Positions 1 through 8,664 of a stretch of 64,000 nucleotides of DNA are shown one piece after another (the stretch's first letter is position 1; every line of letters starts with the position of its first letter). The translations under genes were made by a program, and so were the position numbers. Source of the stretch: Halorubrum halophilum (lineage in GTDB: Archaea > Halobacteriota > Halobacteria > Halobacteriales > Haloferacaceae); NCBI RefSeq assembly GCF_000739595.1, contig NZ_BBJP01000081.1, positions 142,795 to 206,794 of the forward strand, given 5' to 3'. The notes beneath the pieces were generated by a model. It worked only from the letters and a program-made list of their open reading frames with translations. It searched no databases and was not told the origin of the DNA.

Positions 1-1
1 C

Positions 2-64
2 TTCCTGGAGCTGATCGAGCTCATCGTTGACACGCGGCTCCCCGAGGGGGTGATGCGGCCGTGA
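2..64 (+). CDS. C-terminal end of an upstream protein, probably an antiporter subunit (partial)
   Basis: An open frame enters from the left edge and stops at TGA 62-64, giving a 20-residue tail that ends PEGVMRP. Its stop overlaps the GTG start of the next gene (GTGA), so the two are translationally coupled. By context it is the tail of another subunit of the Mrp-type cation/proton antiporter cluster, but the fragment is too short to identify by itself. Confidence 0.6.
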   Translation, partial: FLELIELIVDTRLPEGVMRP

Positions 65-1848
65 ACCCGATTCTTACCTCCGTTCCGCCGTACGTACTGC
101 TCGCGTTCGCCGCGCTCGCCGTGCTCGCGCTCCCGCGCCGGTCCGGTCACGCAGTGGCCGCGCTGGCGACCGCGTTCACGTTCGCGCAGGCCGTTCTGCT
201 CGGCGACGGCGGGACGGGAGCGCACCTCGCGACGCAACTGTTCGGCTTCGACGTGGTCTTCCTCAACGTCGATCAGTTCTCGCTGTTGATGGGGGTCGTC
301 GTCGGCTTCCTCGCGACGGCGGCGGTGCTGTACGCGTACGGCACCGAGGCCCCGACGTGGGTGACGGCGTTCGCGCTGATCTACGTCGCCACGACGGTCG
401 GAACGATCTACGCCGGCGACTGGCTCACCCTGATCTTCTTCTGGGAGCTGATGGCCGTCACCTCGACACTGCTGGTGTGGCAGTACGGCGGGGCGGCGGT
501 CCGGGCGGGCTACCGCTACGCGCTGTTCCACGGGATCGGCGGGACGGTCTTCCTCGGCGCGGTCGTCGTCCACGGCGCGTCGATGCTCGGGAGCGTGCCG
601 GCGGCCGAGATATTCCTGTTCTCGTCGACGACCGGGATCCACGCCTCCGCGACGGTGCTCGCGGCGATTGGAATCGGCGTCAACTGCGGGTTCATCTTCT
701 TGCACACGTGGCTGCCGGACACCTACCCGCGCCCGCACGTCGCGGCGTCGGTGTTCCTCTCGGTGTTCACGACGAAGACCGCAGTGTACGTGATGTACCG
801 CGCGTTCCCCGAGGGCGGCATGTGGCTCGCGTACCTCGGCGGGTTCATGGCGGTGTACGGCGCCTTCTTCGCGCTGCTACAGTACGATCCGCGACGCCTG
901 CTGTCGTACCATATCCAGGCGCAGGTCGGCTACATGCTGGCGGGGCTCGGGCTCGCGACCGCCGTCGGCGACTTCGCGGTCACCGGCGGGTTCGCGCACC
1001 TGTTCAACAACGTCCTCTACAAGAGCCTGCTGTTCATGGCGGTCGGCGTCGTGATCTACCGGACCGGCGTGGAGGACATCAGGGACATGGGCGGGCTCTG
1101 GCGGGTGATGCCGGTCACCTTCCTCGTGTACCTCGTCGGCGCGGCGTCGATTACTGCCGTTCCGGGGTTCAACGGGTTCATCTCGAAGGGGATGGTGATC
1201 GACTCCGCGCACAAGATCCACAACTTCGAGCTACTCTTCGGCGAGGGGTTACTCTGGTGGCTGCTGATCCTCGGCGGCGTGGGGACGTTCATGTCGTTCA
1301 TCAAGCTCGGCTACTACATGTTCTTCCACGGCTCGGCGACGCTGTCGCCCAAGGACGCCACCGCGTTCCAGACCGCCGGGATGGTGCTCGCGGGCGGCGC
1401 GTGCGTCTTCTTCGGCACGCCGCTCACCTACACCTACCTCGTCGATCTGATGCCGTTCACGGCCGAGGTTGCGCCGGAGCTGCACCCCTACAGCGCGAGC
1501 CACCTGACCGAGTCGGCGTGGCTGCTGGGGGCCGGCTTCGTCGGCTTCTTCGCGCTGAAGCGCCCGCTTGGCTGGCTCGCCCACCACATGCGGGACATCG
1601 ACGCCGTGACGTACCCCGCCGCGTTCTACCTCGCTCGCGGGTCGGTCTGGGGAGTCACCGAGCTGTGGGCCGCCGTCGACCGCTGGGTGATGCACGCGAT
1701 CGCGACCGTCGAGTGGATCGGGATGCATCCGCGCGAGACGCTCGGCCGCGCCGGCGCCGACGTCGAGATCCGGACCGGCATCGGTCGGAGCGTGCTCTTC
1801 TTAACGCTCGCCGCCGGCGTCGCGCTGTTCGTGTTCGTGCTCGGCTAG
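61..1848 (+). CDS. mrpD: Mrp-type Na+/H+ antiporter, subunit D-like (NuoM/MrpD family)
   Basis: Predicted polytopic membrane protein of 595 residues in the proton-conducting antiporter family shared by MrpA/D and complex I NuoL/M/N, expected to move H+ against Na+ in the cytoplasmic membrane. It shows the conserved membrane Glu in FFWELM (about E129), the HTWLPDTYPRPHVAAS loop (from about H215) and a Lys in VFTTKTAVY (about residue 240), all hallmarks of the family. About 14 hydrophobic segments can be counted. The GTG start overlaps the preceding stop, and haloarchaea usually carry several D-like subunits in one operon, so this is probably the last of them. Subunit letter is inferred; family membership is secure. 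Confidence 0.88.
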   Translation: MNPILTSVPPYVLLAFAALAVLALPRRSGHAVAALATAFTFAQAVLLGDGGTGAHLATQLFGFDVVFLNVDQFSLLMGVVVGFLATAAVLYAYGTEAPTWVTAFALIYVATTVGTIYAGDWLTLIFFWELMAVTSTLLVWQYGGAAVRAGYRYALFHGIGGTVFLGAVVVHGASMLGSVPAAEIFLFSSTTGIHASATVLAAIGIGVNCGFIFLHTWLPDTYPRPHVAASVFLSVFTTKTAVYVMYRAFPEGGMWLAYLGGFMAVYGAFFALLQYDPRRLLSYHIQAQVGYMLAGLGLATAVGDFAVTGGFAHLFNNVLYKSLLFMAVGVVIYRTGVEDIRDMGGLWRVMPVTFLVYLVGAASITAVPGFNGFISKGMVIDSAHKIHNFELLFGEGLLWWLLILGGVGTFMSFIKLGYYMFFHGSATLSPKDATAFQTAGMVLAGGACVFFGTPLTYTYLVDLMPFTAEVAPELHPYSASHLTESAWLLGAGFVGFFALKRPLGWLAHHMRDIDAVTYPAAFYLARGSVWGVTELWAAVDRWVMHAIATVEWIGMHPRETLGRAGADVEIRTGIGRSVLFLTLAAGVALFVFVLG

Positions 1849-1863
1849 CACGACGCGCGCCAG

Positions 1864-1933
1864 TTTATAAGTGACCGATGGTCCTTCGCCCTCGCTCGTC
1901 GCCGGCCGGGCTCCATCGAAAGCGCATTTATAA
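1864..1933 (+). repeat. 70-bp mini element bounded by TTTATAA direct repeats
   Basis: In the 140-bp gap after the antiporter gene, TTTATAAGTG (1864) and CATTTATAAAG (1925) bracket about 57 bp. These are the same outer termini as the large repeat copy A (15155 and 15604). The interior is unrelated to the hairpin core, so this may be an internally deleted copy or a solo end. TTTATAA also resembles a haloarchaeal TATA box, so the right one could equally be the promoter of the gene at 1989. Confidence 0.4.
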
Positions 1934-1988
1934 AGTCTCCTCCGAGCGGACCCGTGAGTTCTTATTCCCCGAGCGGTGACGGACGGCC

Positions 1989-3434
1989 ATGTTCACGGAG
2001 CGGTCCGACCTCGTCGCGGACGACGACCCGGTTCGAGGGTACGGCGTCGCGGTGACGCCCGGCCGGGAGGGACCGCTCGTCTTCGTCGCGGGCTACGGAG
2101 AGCCCAACCGGCTGTACGCCCGCGACGGCGACCGCTTCGTCGACACGGCCTGCGGCATCGTCGCCGACGGGACCAGACACGGAATGGGCGTGTGCGCGGC
2201 CGACCTCGACGCCGACGGCTGCGAGGAGGTGTACGTCCACAACTGCACCAAGGGCGCCGACGGCGGCGGCGACCCGGACCTCCTTTTAAACCGGCTCGAA
2301 TCGGAGCGCTACCGCTGGACCGACCTGTTCGCGCTCGACGTGAACGCCGACCGGCTCGCCGTGCGCGCCGGGCGGTCGGTCGCCGCGCTCGACCGCCTCG
2401 GGACCGGTCGCTACGGCGTCGCCGTCTCCGGGTACGCCGGCCCGCTCTCCTTCTACGAGATCGGCGACGACGGCGAGATCACGGACATGGCCGACGCGGT
2501 CGGCCTGGAGGTCGACGGCGGCTGTCGGTCGCTGCTCGCGGTCCCGCACTGCTCGGGCGAGGGCGACCTGTTCGCGGGTGTCGAACGTGGACCGAACCGG
2601 CTGTTCCGGAACGACGGCGGCCACTACGACGCCGCCGACGGCGGCGCAGAACTCTCGGACCCGGCGGGCGACACGCGCGGGGCCGCCCTCGTCGACGAGG
2701 GGGGCCAGTTCGCCTTCGCGGTCGGAAACGAGAGCGGGCCGAACCGCCTCCTCCGGCGAGCGCCCGACGGCGGGTTCGTCGACGCCGCGCCGCCCGCGCT
2801 CCGCGACACCGGCCGCGTCCGGACCGTCGTCGCCGCCGACTTCGACAACGACGGGCGCGAGGAGCTGTTCTTCAACGCCTCGGGAGAGCCCAACCGACTC
2901 TTTGCTCGCGAGAACGATACCGACAGCGGACGGTGGCACCGGGTCGATCCGGGCCCGGCGGCCGAGCCGGACGGGTTCGGGACCGGCGCGGTCGCGGCAG
3001 ACGTCGACGGCGACGGCGTCCTCGAACTGGTTGTCGTCCACGGCGAGGTCGCGGCCCAACCGATTTCGGTGTATAAGGACCCGAGCGCGGCGACCGCCGG
3101 ATGGATCCGAATCCGCCCGACCACGCGCCACGGGGCGCCCGCTCGGGGGGCCGTAGTCCGGCTCGAAACGGCCGACGGCGTCCAGCGGCACACGATCGAC
3201 GCCGGGGGCGGCTGCCTCTGTCAGACGGAGCCGGTGGCGCATTTCGGGCTCGGCGGGTCGACCCCGATTCGGGCCGACGTTCGGTGGCCGGACGGCCGCG
3301 AGCGAACGCTGGCCGACCCGACGGCGAACGCGGAGCTTACGGTCGAACATCCCTCGCGGACCGCGGGGTCGACCGGACGGCGACGGGGGCGCCGACACGT
3401 CGAGGAGGGCGGTAGTCGCCCCGCCAGTCAGTGA
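1989..3434 (+). CDS. FG-GAP/VCBS-repeat protein with C-terminal ASPIC/UnbV domain (CRTAC1-like)
   Basis: A 481-residue protein made of repeated blade units such as DLDADGCEEVYVHN, DFDNDGREELFFNA and DVDGDGVLELVVVH, the Ca-binding-like loops of VCBS/FG-GAP beta-propellers, each followed by GEPNRLYA-type strands. Residues about 385-455 (GAPARGAVVRLETADG, then HFGLGG and VRWPDG) match the ASPIC/UnbV domain that ends CRTAC1-like proteins. No signal peptide or lipobox is visible, which is unusual because most relatives are secreted. A TATA-like TTTATAA lies about 55 bp upstream. The function is unknown; a scaffold or ligand-binding role is only inferred from the fold. Confidence 0.82.
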   Translation: MFTERSDLVADDDPVRGYGVAVTPGREGPLVFVAGYGEPNRLYARDGDRFVDTACGIVADGTRHGMGVCAADLDADGCEEVYVHNCTKGADGGGDPDLLLNRLESERYRWTDLFALDVNADRLAVRAGRSVAALDRLGTGRYGVAVSGYAGPLSFYEIGDDGEITDMADAVGLEVDGGCRSLLAVPHCSGEGDLFAGVERGPNRLFRNDGGHYDAADGGAELSDPAGDTRGAALVDEGGQFAFAVGNESGPNRLLRRAPDGGFVDAAPPALRDTGRVRTVVAADFDNDGREELFFNASGEPNRLFARENDTDSGRWHRVDPGPAAEPDGFGTGAVAADVDGDGVLELVVVHGEVAAQPISVYKDPSAATAGWIRIRPTTRHGAPARGAVVRLETADGVQRHTIDAGGGCLCQTEPVAHFGLGGSTPIRADVRWPDGRERTLADPTANAELTVEHPSRTAGSTGRRRGRRHVEEGGSRPASQ

Positions 3435-3501
3435 AGTCGGATCGCACGGCCAGAACTGCCGCCCTTCGCGGGTTCAAGTGTCCGGAGGCGTACGGACGGG
3501 T

Positions 3502-3702
3502 ATGGTAGATCCGACTTCCGACCTCGAGGAGGACGTCGACGAGGAGTCCGCGCCGCGCTGTGCGACCTGTGGGGAGCCGGCGCTGGGCACCGGCCGCCGG
3601 ACGGTGACGTGGGTCGACGGCGACGACGCCGTGTACCGACAGTTCTGTTCGCAGGCCTGTCGAGACGAGTGGACGGACGAGCGCCCCTCGACGGGGGGCT
3701 GA
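3502..3702 (+). CDS. Small zinc-finger protein (66 aa)
   Basis: Short acidic protein with CATCGEPALG near the N-terminus and FCSQACRDEW near the C-terminus, that is a CxxC plus CxxxC pair able to hold one zinc ion, reminiscent of TRASH/MYM-type or DUF7576-like haloarchaeal mini zinc fingers. The ATG at 3502 is chosen over a frame-extending GTG at 3478 because the extra residues look non-coding. It sits alone between the FG-GAP gene and sdo1 on the same strand. Role unknown; small zinc fingers in haloarchaea often act in regulation or protein contacts. Confidence 0.72.
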   Translation: MVDPTSDLEEDVDEESAPRCATCGEPALGTGRRTVTWVDGDDAVYRQFCSQACRDEWTDERPSTGG

Positions 3703-3797
3703 TAAGGGGTCGGAGCGAGTGAGGGACCGCGACGGGGCGGTCGGACTCGCGACGCGTCGCGGGAGGCTTTTTCACCATAGGGGTGGTAGCGGGAGGT

Positions 3798-4523
3798 ATG
3801 ATATCGCTCGACGAGGCCGTGACGGCCCGACTGGAGTCGCACGGCGAACGGTTCGAGGTGCTGATCGACCCCGACGCCGCGCTCGCGATGAAGCGGGGCG
3901 AGTTCGAGGGCGACCTGGAAGACGTGATCGCCGCCGAAGACGTGTTCGAGAACGCGTCGCGGGGCGATCGCCCGGCCGAGGAGGACTTAGAGACCGTGTT
4001 CGACACGACCGACGCGCTGGAGATCATCCCCCAAGTCGTCGAGCGCGGGGAGATCCAGATCACCGCCGAGCAGCGCGAGGAGATGATGGAACGCAAGCAC
4101 AACCAGCTCGTCACCACCATCACGCGCAACGCGGTGAACCCGCAGATGGACGACTCGCCGCATCCGCCCGAGCGCATCGAGCGCGCGCTCGAAGAGGCGG
4201 GCTTTCAGGTCGACCCGATGGAGCCGGTCGAGAACCAGGTCGACGACGCGCTGGAGGCGCTCCGGCCCGTCATCCCGATCCGGTTCGAGGAGGTGACGAT
4301 GGCGGTCCAGCTCCCGGCCGACTACGCAGGCTCCGGACAGGCCCAGATCCGCGAATTCGGCGATCTGGAGCGCGAGGAGTGGCAGAACGACGGATCGTGG
4401 GTCGGCGTACTCACCTTCCCCGCCGGGCTCCAGAACGACCTGTACGACCTTGTCAACGAGGTCACGTCGGGCGAGGGCGACGCCCGCGTGATCAAAGACA
4501 AAGACGAGCTTCGAACGCGGTAA
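3798..4523 (+). CDS. sdo1: Ribosome assembly factor, SBDS family
   Basis: A 241-residue orthologue of archaeal SBDS/Sdo1, which in eukaryotes works with EF-2-like GTPases to release the anti-association factor eIF6 from the large subunit. The protein shows the N-terminal FYSH domain (MISLDEAVTARLESHGERFE, DPDAALAMKRGE), the central helical domain (ITAEQREEMMERKHNQLV, TRNAVNPQ) and the C-terminal ferredoxin-like domain (IPIRFEEVTMAVQLPADYAGS). Length matches the archaeal family. The ATG at 3798 follows GGAGGT, a plausible ribosome binding site, and is preferred over the GTG five codons upstream. Confidence 0.93.
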   Translation: MISLDEAVTARLESHGERFEVLIDPDAALAMKRGEFEGDLEDVIAAEDVFENASRGDRPAEEDLETVFDTTDALEIIPQVVERGEIQITAEQREEMMERKHNQLVTTITRNAVNPQMDDSPHPPERIERALEEAGFQVDPMEPVENQVDDALEALRPVIPIRFEEVTMAVQLPADYAGSGQAQIREFGDLEREEWQNDGSWVGVLTFPAGLQNDLYDLVNEVTSGEGDARVIKDKDELRTR

Positions 4524-4627
4524 GTCGGCGCGCGGCGAGGGCCCACCCGCGTCCCCGCCCTCCCCCCCGACCGCCATACGTGCCGCGGCCGAGAGCTTCA
4601 TACGCGGTCGCGGGCCTCTGTCTCGTC

Positions 4628-5140
4628 ATGCACGAACGCGCGGCGGAGTTCGCGGAACGGGCGCAAGACCGACACGGTATCGACCTCGATGTGCTGGAGT
4701 TCGACGCGGGGACGGAGACCGCGGCCGCGGCCGCCGACGCCGTCGGCTGCGACACCGCAGCGATCGCCTCCACCATCGTGGTGTCGGTCTCGGGCTGGGA
4801 GGCCGGAGTCGACGAAGCGGCCGACGCCGACGAGGACCGACTCGTCGCGGCGATCACGAGCGGCGCGAACCGGCTCGACCTCGACGCGGTCGCGGAGCGG
4901 TTCGGCGCGACCTCGGCCTCGATGGCGGACCCCGAGCGGATCCGCGAGGTCGTCGGCTGGAGCATCGGCGGCGTCCCGCCGATCTGTCACGACGCCGCGC
5001 TCCCGACCGTTCTCGACCCGACGCTCACCGAGTACGACACGGTTCACGGCGCGGCGGGGACGCCGAGCGCGCTGTTCCAGATCGACCCGGAGACGCTCGC
5101 GGACCTCGCGGACGCGACAGTCGTCGACCTCACCGAGTGA
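4628..5140 (+). CDS. YbaK/EbsC-type aminoacyl-tRNA deacylase
   Basis: A 170-residue protein of the YbaK/ProX editing-domain family, which hydrolyses mischarged tRNAs such as Cys-tRNA(Pro) or Ala-tRNA(Pro). Visible family features are the early TAAAAADAVGCD segment, the central ITSGANRLDLDAVAERFG strand-helix unit, and GWSIGGVPPICHD, corresponding to the conserved GGV(P)P loop near the active site. The ATG at 4628 has a TATA-like box (CTTCATACG region) about 25 bp upstream, suggesting a leaderless transcript. Exact substrate tRNA cannot be told from sequence. Confidence 0.85.
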   Translation: MHERAAEFAERAQDRHGIDLDVLEFDAGTETAAAAADAVGCDTAAIASTIVVSVSGWEAGVDEAADADEDRLVAAITSGANRLDLDAVAERFGATSASMADPERIREVVGWSIGGVPPICHDAALPTVLDPTLTEYDTVHGAAGTPSALFQIDPETLADLADATVVDLTE

Positions 5141-5179
5141 GCGGAGCCGTCCGCGTCCGAACACCGGCGTCGAGTTGTT

Positions 5180-5266
5180 AAGTGAGGGTGCTCTCCCCGG
5201 CACGAATTATTAATATGAAGTTGTGAAATAACAATCTTTTTCTGTTAATCAGCGGTATCGATCGGT
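5180..5266 (+). promoter_or_regulatory. AT-rich promoter/operator region of the zinc-type ABC operon
   Basis: The gap before the metal-binding lipoprotein gene is unusually AT-rich for this genome (ATTATTAATATGAAG, AACAATCTTTTTCTGTTAAT). TTTTTCTGTTAAT lies about 25-35 bp before the ATG and can serve as the TATA box. Upstream, ATTATTAATAT is a partial dyad that could be a metal-regulator site. No specific repressor motif was recognised. Confidence 0.45.
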
Positions 5267-6295
5267 ATGACTCACTCACGGCGGTCGGTGTTGCGGCGCG
5301 GCGCGGGGCTCGCAGCTGCGGGAACGGCGACATCGCTGGCCGGCTGTTCAGACGCCGCGACCGGTGACTCCGGAGACTCCGGGGAGTTCGACGCGGGTTA
5401 CGCGGCCTTCTTCACCCTCAGCGACTGGGCGAATCGGGTCGCCGGCGACCACGCGAGCTTCGAGGACCCGGTCGACGTGGGACAGCTCGGCCACGGGTGG
5501 ACGCCCGACGGGAACCTCGCCGCGGACGTGGCTTCGACGGACGCGTTCGTCTACCTCGACAACCCGGAGTTCTCGTGGGCGCAGGACCTGGCCGAGACGC
5601 TGGAGAGCGACTACGACACGGTCGCGGTGATCGACGGGCTCGCCGGGCTCGAAGAGGATCTGCTCGACTGGAACCACTCGCACGAGAGTGACGGCGGAGA
5701 AACCGGTCACGACGACGGGGAGAACCAGAGCCACGAGGACGAGGAACACGACGGCGGGCGGCACGACCCGCACGTCTGGGTCGATCCGGTGTTCGCCGCG
5801 GACATCGTCGACACCATCGCGTCGGGGCTCGGCGAGGCGGACCCGGACAACGCCGACGCCTACGCCGACAACGCGGCCGCGTACGCCGAGGAACTCGAGG
5901 CGGTCGACGCCGCCTTCGAGTCGATCGCCGACGAGGCCGCGCGTGACGTGGCGGTCATGGCTGGCCACAACTCCTTCCAGTACCTGGAGGCGCGCTACGG
6001 CTTCCGGCTCCACTCCCCGGTCGGCGTCTCGCCGCAGAACGAGCCGACGCAGAGCGAGATCGCCGACACGATCGAGCTCGTGAACGCGGAGGGGATCGAC
6101 GCGGTGCTGTACGACCGCTTCGAGTCACCCACCCTCGCCGAGTCGATCGTCGAGAACAGCGACGCCACCGAGGCGCTTCCCGTCACGCCCGCCGGCGGGA
6201 CGACCCGCGAGTGGAACGACGACGGGTACGGTTACCTCGAACAGATGACCGAGGTCAACGTCCCCGCCTTCGAGCGGGCGTTCGGGGCGCAGTGA
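5267..6295 (+). CDS. znuA: Metal ABC transporter substrate-binding lipoprotein (ZnuA-like)
   Basis: A 342-residue cluster-9 (A-1) solute-binding protein. It begins RRSVLRRGAGLAAAG, a Tat-type twin-arginine signal, followed by the lipobox LAGC with Cys27 as the predicted lipid anchor. Residues about 140-165 form a His/Asp/Glu-rich loop, typical of zinc-binding members, directly before DPHVWVDP, which carries a conserved metal-ligand His. GHNSFQYLEARYG and DRFESPTLAE match further family blocks. It is the first gene of a three-gene importer with the ATPase and permease downstream. Zinc is favoured over manganese because of the His-rich loop, but specificity is inferred. Confidence 0.88.
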   Translation: MTHSRRSVLRRGAGLAAAGTATSLAGCSDAATGDSGDSGEFDAGYAAFFTLSDWANRVAGDHASFEDPVDVGQLGHGWTPDGNLAADVASTDAFVYLDNPEFSWAQDLAETLESDYDTVAVIDGLAGLEEDLLDWNHSHESDGGETGHDDGENQSHEDEEHDGGRHDPHVWVDPVFAADIVDTIASGLGEADPDNADAYADNAAAYAEELEAVDAAFESIADEAARDVAVMAGHNSFQYLEARYGFRLHSPVGVSPQNEPTQSEIADTIELVNAEGIDAVLYDRFESPTLAESIVENSDATEALPVTPAGGTTREWNDDGYGYLEQMTEVNVPAFERAFGAQ

Positions 6296-6402
6296 GCGGT
6301 GCGGACGCCGGCTCGATCGACCGCTCGGTCAGCGAGCCGGCGACGGCGCGGCGACGGACTAAAAGAGCTAAACGTCCGGACGACCCAGATCGAACACACG
6401 CA

Positions 6403-7143
6403 GTGACCGAAATCGTCGACCTCGACGGAGTGACGTTCGCCTACGGCGACACCGTCGCCGTGAGAGACGTCTCCCTGACGGTCGAGGAAGGCGACTTCCT
6501 CGGGCTCGTCGGGCCGAACGGCTCCGGCAAGACTACCCTGCTTCACCTCATGCTCGGGCTCCACGAGCCCGACGAGGGGTCCGTCGAGCTGTTCGGCCGG
6601 CCGGTCGAGGAGTTCGACGACGGCGGCCGAATCGGCTACGTCTCGCAGAAGGCGACGAGCCGAGGCGGCGCAATGCCGGTCACCGTCCGCGAGTGCGTCA
6701 CCATGGGTCGGTTCGCGCACGCCGGGCGAGGGCGGCTCTCTCAGGCCGACCGCGCCGCCGTCGCCGGCGCGATCGAGACGGTCGGCATCGGCGAGCTCGC
6801 CGACCGGCTCGTCTCAGAGCTGTCGGGCGGACAGAAGCAGCGAGCGTACATCGCGCGAGCCCTCGCGAGCGACGCGGACCTGCTCGCGCTTGACGAGCCG
6901 ACGGTCGGCGTCGACGCCGAGTCGCGCGACGCCTTCTACGCCCTCCTCGATGAGCTCAACGACGAGGGAATCACCATCATCCTCATCGAGCACGACATCG
7001 GCGTCGTCACCGACCGCGCGAACCGCATCGCCTGTATCAACACCGAGCTGTACCACCACGGGGACACCGAGTCGTTCATTGAGAGCGACGCCCTCGCGGA
7101 GGCGTACGGCACCGCCGGACAGGTCGTCCACCACCACCACTGA
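6403..7143 (+). CDS. znuC: Metal ABC transporter ATP-binding protein (ZnuC-like)
   Basis: A 246-residue ABC ATPase with Walker A GPNGSGKTT, signature LSGGQKQR, Walker B LLALDEP and switch His in LIEHD. It ends in VHHHH. The GTG at 6403 places TEIVDLDGVTFAYGD at the N-terminus as in relatives. An alternative GTG at 6292 overlaps the znuA stop (GTGA) and would add a 37-residue low-complexity arginine-rich leader, so it is less likely. The stop overlaps the permease start as TGATG, indicating coupled translation. It powers the importer formed with the neighbouring lipoprotein and permease. Confidence 0.9.
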   Translation: MTEIVDLDGVTFAYGDTVAVRDVSLTVEEGDFLGLVGPNGSGKTTLLHLMLGLHEPDEGSVELFGRPVEEFDDGGRIGYVSQKATSRGGAMPVTVRECVTMGRFAHAGRGRLSQADRAAVAGAIETVGIGELADRLVSELSGGQKQRAYIARALASDADLLALDEPTVGVDAESRDAFYALLDELNDEGITIILIEHDIGVVTDRANRIACINTELYHHGDTESFIESDALAEAYGTAGQVVHHHH

Positions 7144-8201
7144 TGAGCGGGGAAACGCCTGCGGACGACGGCGACCCGTCTCGGCCCGATCGGGGACTCC
7201 GCCGGACCGCGGAACTCGCCGGGATCGGGGTCACTGGCGTCGTCGCGGTCGCCATGCTCGGGTTCGTCCTCCTCTACTGGGCGCAGGACCTCCCGGTGGC
7301 GAGCGACCTGTACGCCGCGTTCCGGTCGTTCGGGCGCGGGATGGACGCCGCGTTCGGGACGAACGTGTTCAGGCACCCGATCATGTGGCAGTCGATGGCG
7401 GTCGGGGTGCTCGTCGGGGTCGTCGCCCCGCTCGTCGGCTCCTTCCTCGTCCACCGCGAGATGGCGCTTATCGGCGAGACGCTCGCACACACCGCGTTCG
7501 CCGGGGTGGCGATCGGTATCCTCGTCACCTCTTCGACCGGCTGGAACGGCTCGCTGCTACTCGTCGCGCTCGCGGTCGGCATCGTCGGCGCGCTCGTGGT
7601 CCAGTGGCTCACCGAGCGCACCGACGCCTACGGCGACGTGCCGATTGCAATCATGCTCAGCGGGAGCTTCGCGGTCGGCACGCTGATCATCAGCTACGGC
7701 GACGGGCTCACCGGCGTCAACATCGAGGGGTACCTGTTCGGGAACCTCGCGGTCGTCACGCCGGAGGGAGCGCGGCTGATGGGGATGCTCTCGCTGATCG
7801 TCGTCGCGGGCGTGGCGCTGACGTACAAACAGCTCCTGTTCATCACCTTCGACGAGCAGGCCGCGCGGGTCGCGCAGCTCAACGTCACCGGCTACAACAC
7901 CCTGCTCGTGGTGTTGACCGCGGTCGTCGTCGTCGGCGCGATGCAGGTGCTCGGCGTCATCCTCGTCGCCGCGATGTTGGTCGTCCCCGTCGCGGCCGCC
8001 TCCCAGATCGCCCGGAGCTTCCGCGAGACGGTGTACCTCTCGGTGATCTTCGGCCAGCTGTCGGTGATCGGCGGCTTCGCCGTCTCGATCGGCCTCGGGC
8101 TCCCCTCCGGGGGATCGATCGTCGTGACGGCCATCGCGGTGTACCTCGCGAGCATCGTCCGCTCCGGCTTCTCGGTGAAGGCAATCTCGGCGCACGGGTG
8201 A
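7143..8201 (+). CDS. znuB: Metal ABC transporter permease (ZnuB-like)
   Basis: A 352-residue membrane protein of the ABC-3 family with about nine hydrophobic segments. Family blocks are GVVAPLVGSFLVHREMALIGETLAHTAFAG near residue 90-115, a segment with the conserved ALIGETLAH, and the C-terminal LGVILVAAMLVVPVAAA. An N-terminal cytoplasmic extension rich in Asp, Pro and Arg (about 25 residues) precedes the first helix. Its ATG overlaps the znuC stop. It forms the membrane channel of the zinc or manganese importer. Confidence 0.9.
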   Translation: MSGETPADDGDPSRPDRGLRRTAELAGIGVTGVVAVAMLGFVLLYWAQDLPVASDLYAAFRSFGRGMDAAFGTNVFRHPIMWQSMAVGVLVGVVAPLVGSFLVHREMALIGETLAHTAFAGVAIGILVTSSTGWNGSLLLVALAVGIVGALVVQWLTERTDAYGDVPIAIMLSGSFAVGTLIISYGDGLTGVNIEGYLFGNLAVVTPEGARLMGMLSLIVVAGVALTYKQLLFITFDEQAARVAQLNVTGYNTLLVVLTAVVVVGAMQVLGVILVAAMLVVPVAAASQIARSFRETVYLSVIFGQLSVIGGFAVSIGLGLPSGGSIVVTAIAVYLASIVRSGFSVKAISAHG

Positions 8202-8287
8202 GAGAAGATCTCGATCCTCGTGAAGGCACTATAGCTGACCGCGACCGGTTTCCACAGACCCTTATGTACGGCTCCCGTCCGACGGGT

Positions 8288-8572
8288 ATGGGAGACACCG
8301 AGACCTACACGGTCACCGACCCCGACGGTAACGAGGAGTCCTTCGAACTGCCCGCCGGCCTCGTCGACGTGCTCAGCCAGCAGGGCGAGGAGCCGACCCG
8401 CGTCGTCAGCGACGTCGTGGTGCAGGCGATGGCCCAGCAGGCCCACGTCATCGCCCACCACAGCGAGGGCGAGGTGCCCGACGACATCGCGGAGATGAAC
8501 GACACCGCCGCGGAGCTGTTCGAGGAACGCTTCGGGCAGTCGCTCGAAGACGCGCTCGGCCACTCGCACTAA
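8288..8572 (+). CDS. Small conserved haloarchaeal protein (94 aa, DUF7545-like)
   Basis: An acidic 94-residue protein starting MGDTETYTVTDPDGNEESFELPAGLVDVLSQQGE, then a helical part with AQQAHVIAHHSEGEVP and ending DALGHSH. No catalytic motif is seen. I recall similar short proteins in many haloarchaea under DUF7545, but have not searched. A TTATG-type box about 20-30 bp before the ATG at 8288 fits leaderless expression. Its position after the zinc importer and its His residues might suggest metal handling, which is speculation. Confidence 0.65.
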   Translation: MGDTETYTVTDPDGNEESFELPAGLVDVLSQQGEEPTRVVSDVVVQAMAQQAHVIAHHSEGEVPDDIAEMNDTAAELFEERFGQSLEDALGHSH

Positions 8573-8664
8573 CTGTCCGCCGCGACCTGACGACCGACTG
8601 ATTCCTTTTACACTGTATCCCCCGCAGCCGACCGCTTAAACCGCCGGAGCGCGTACTCGAAAGC

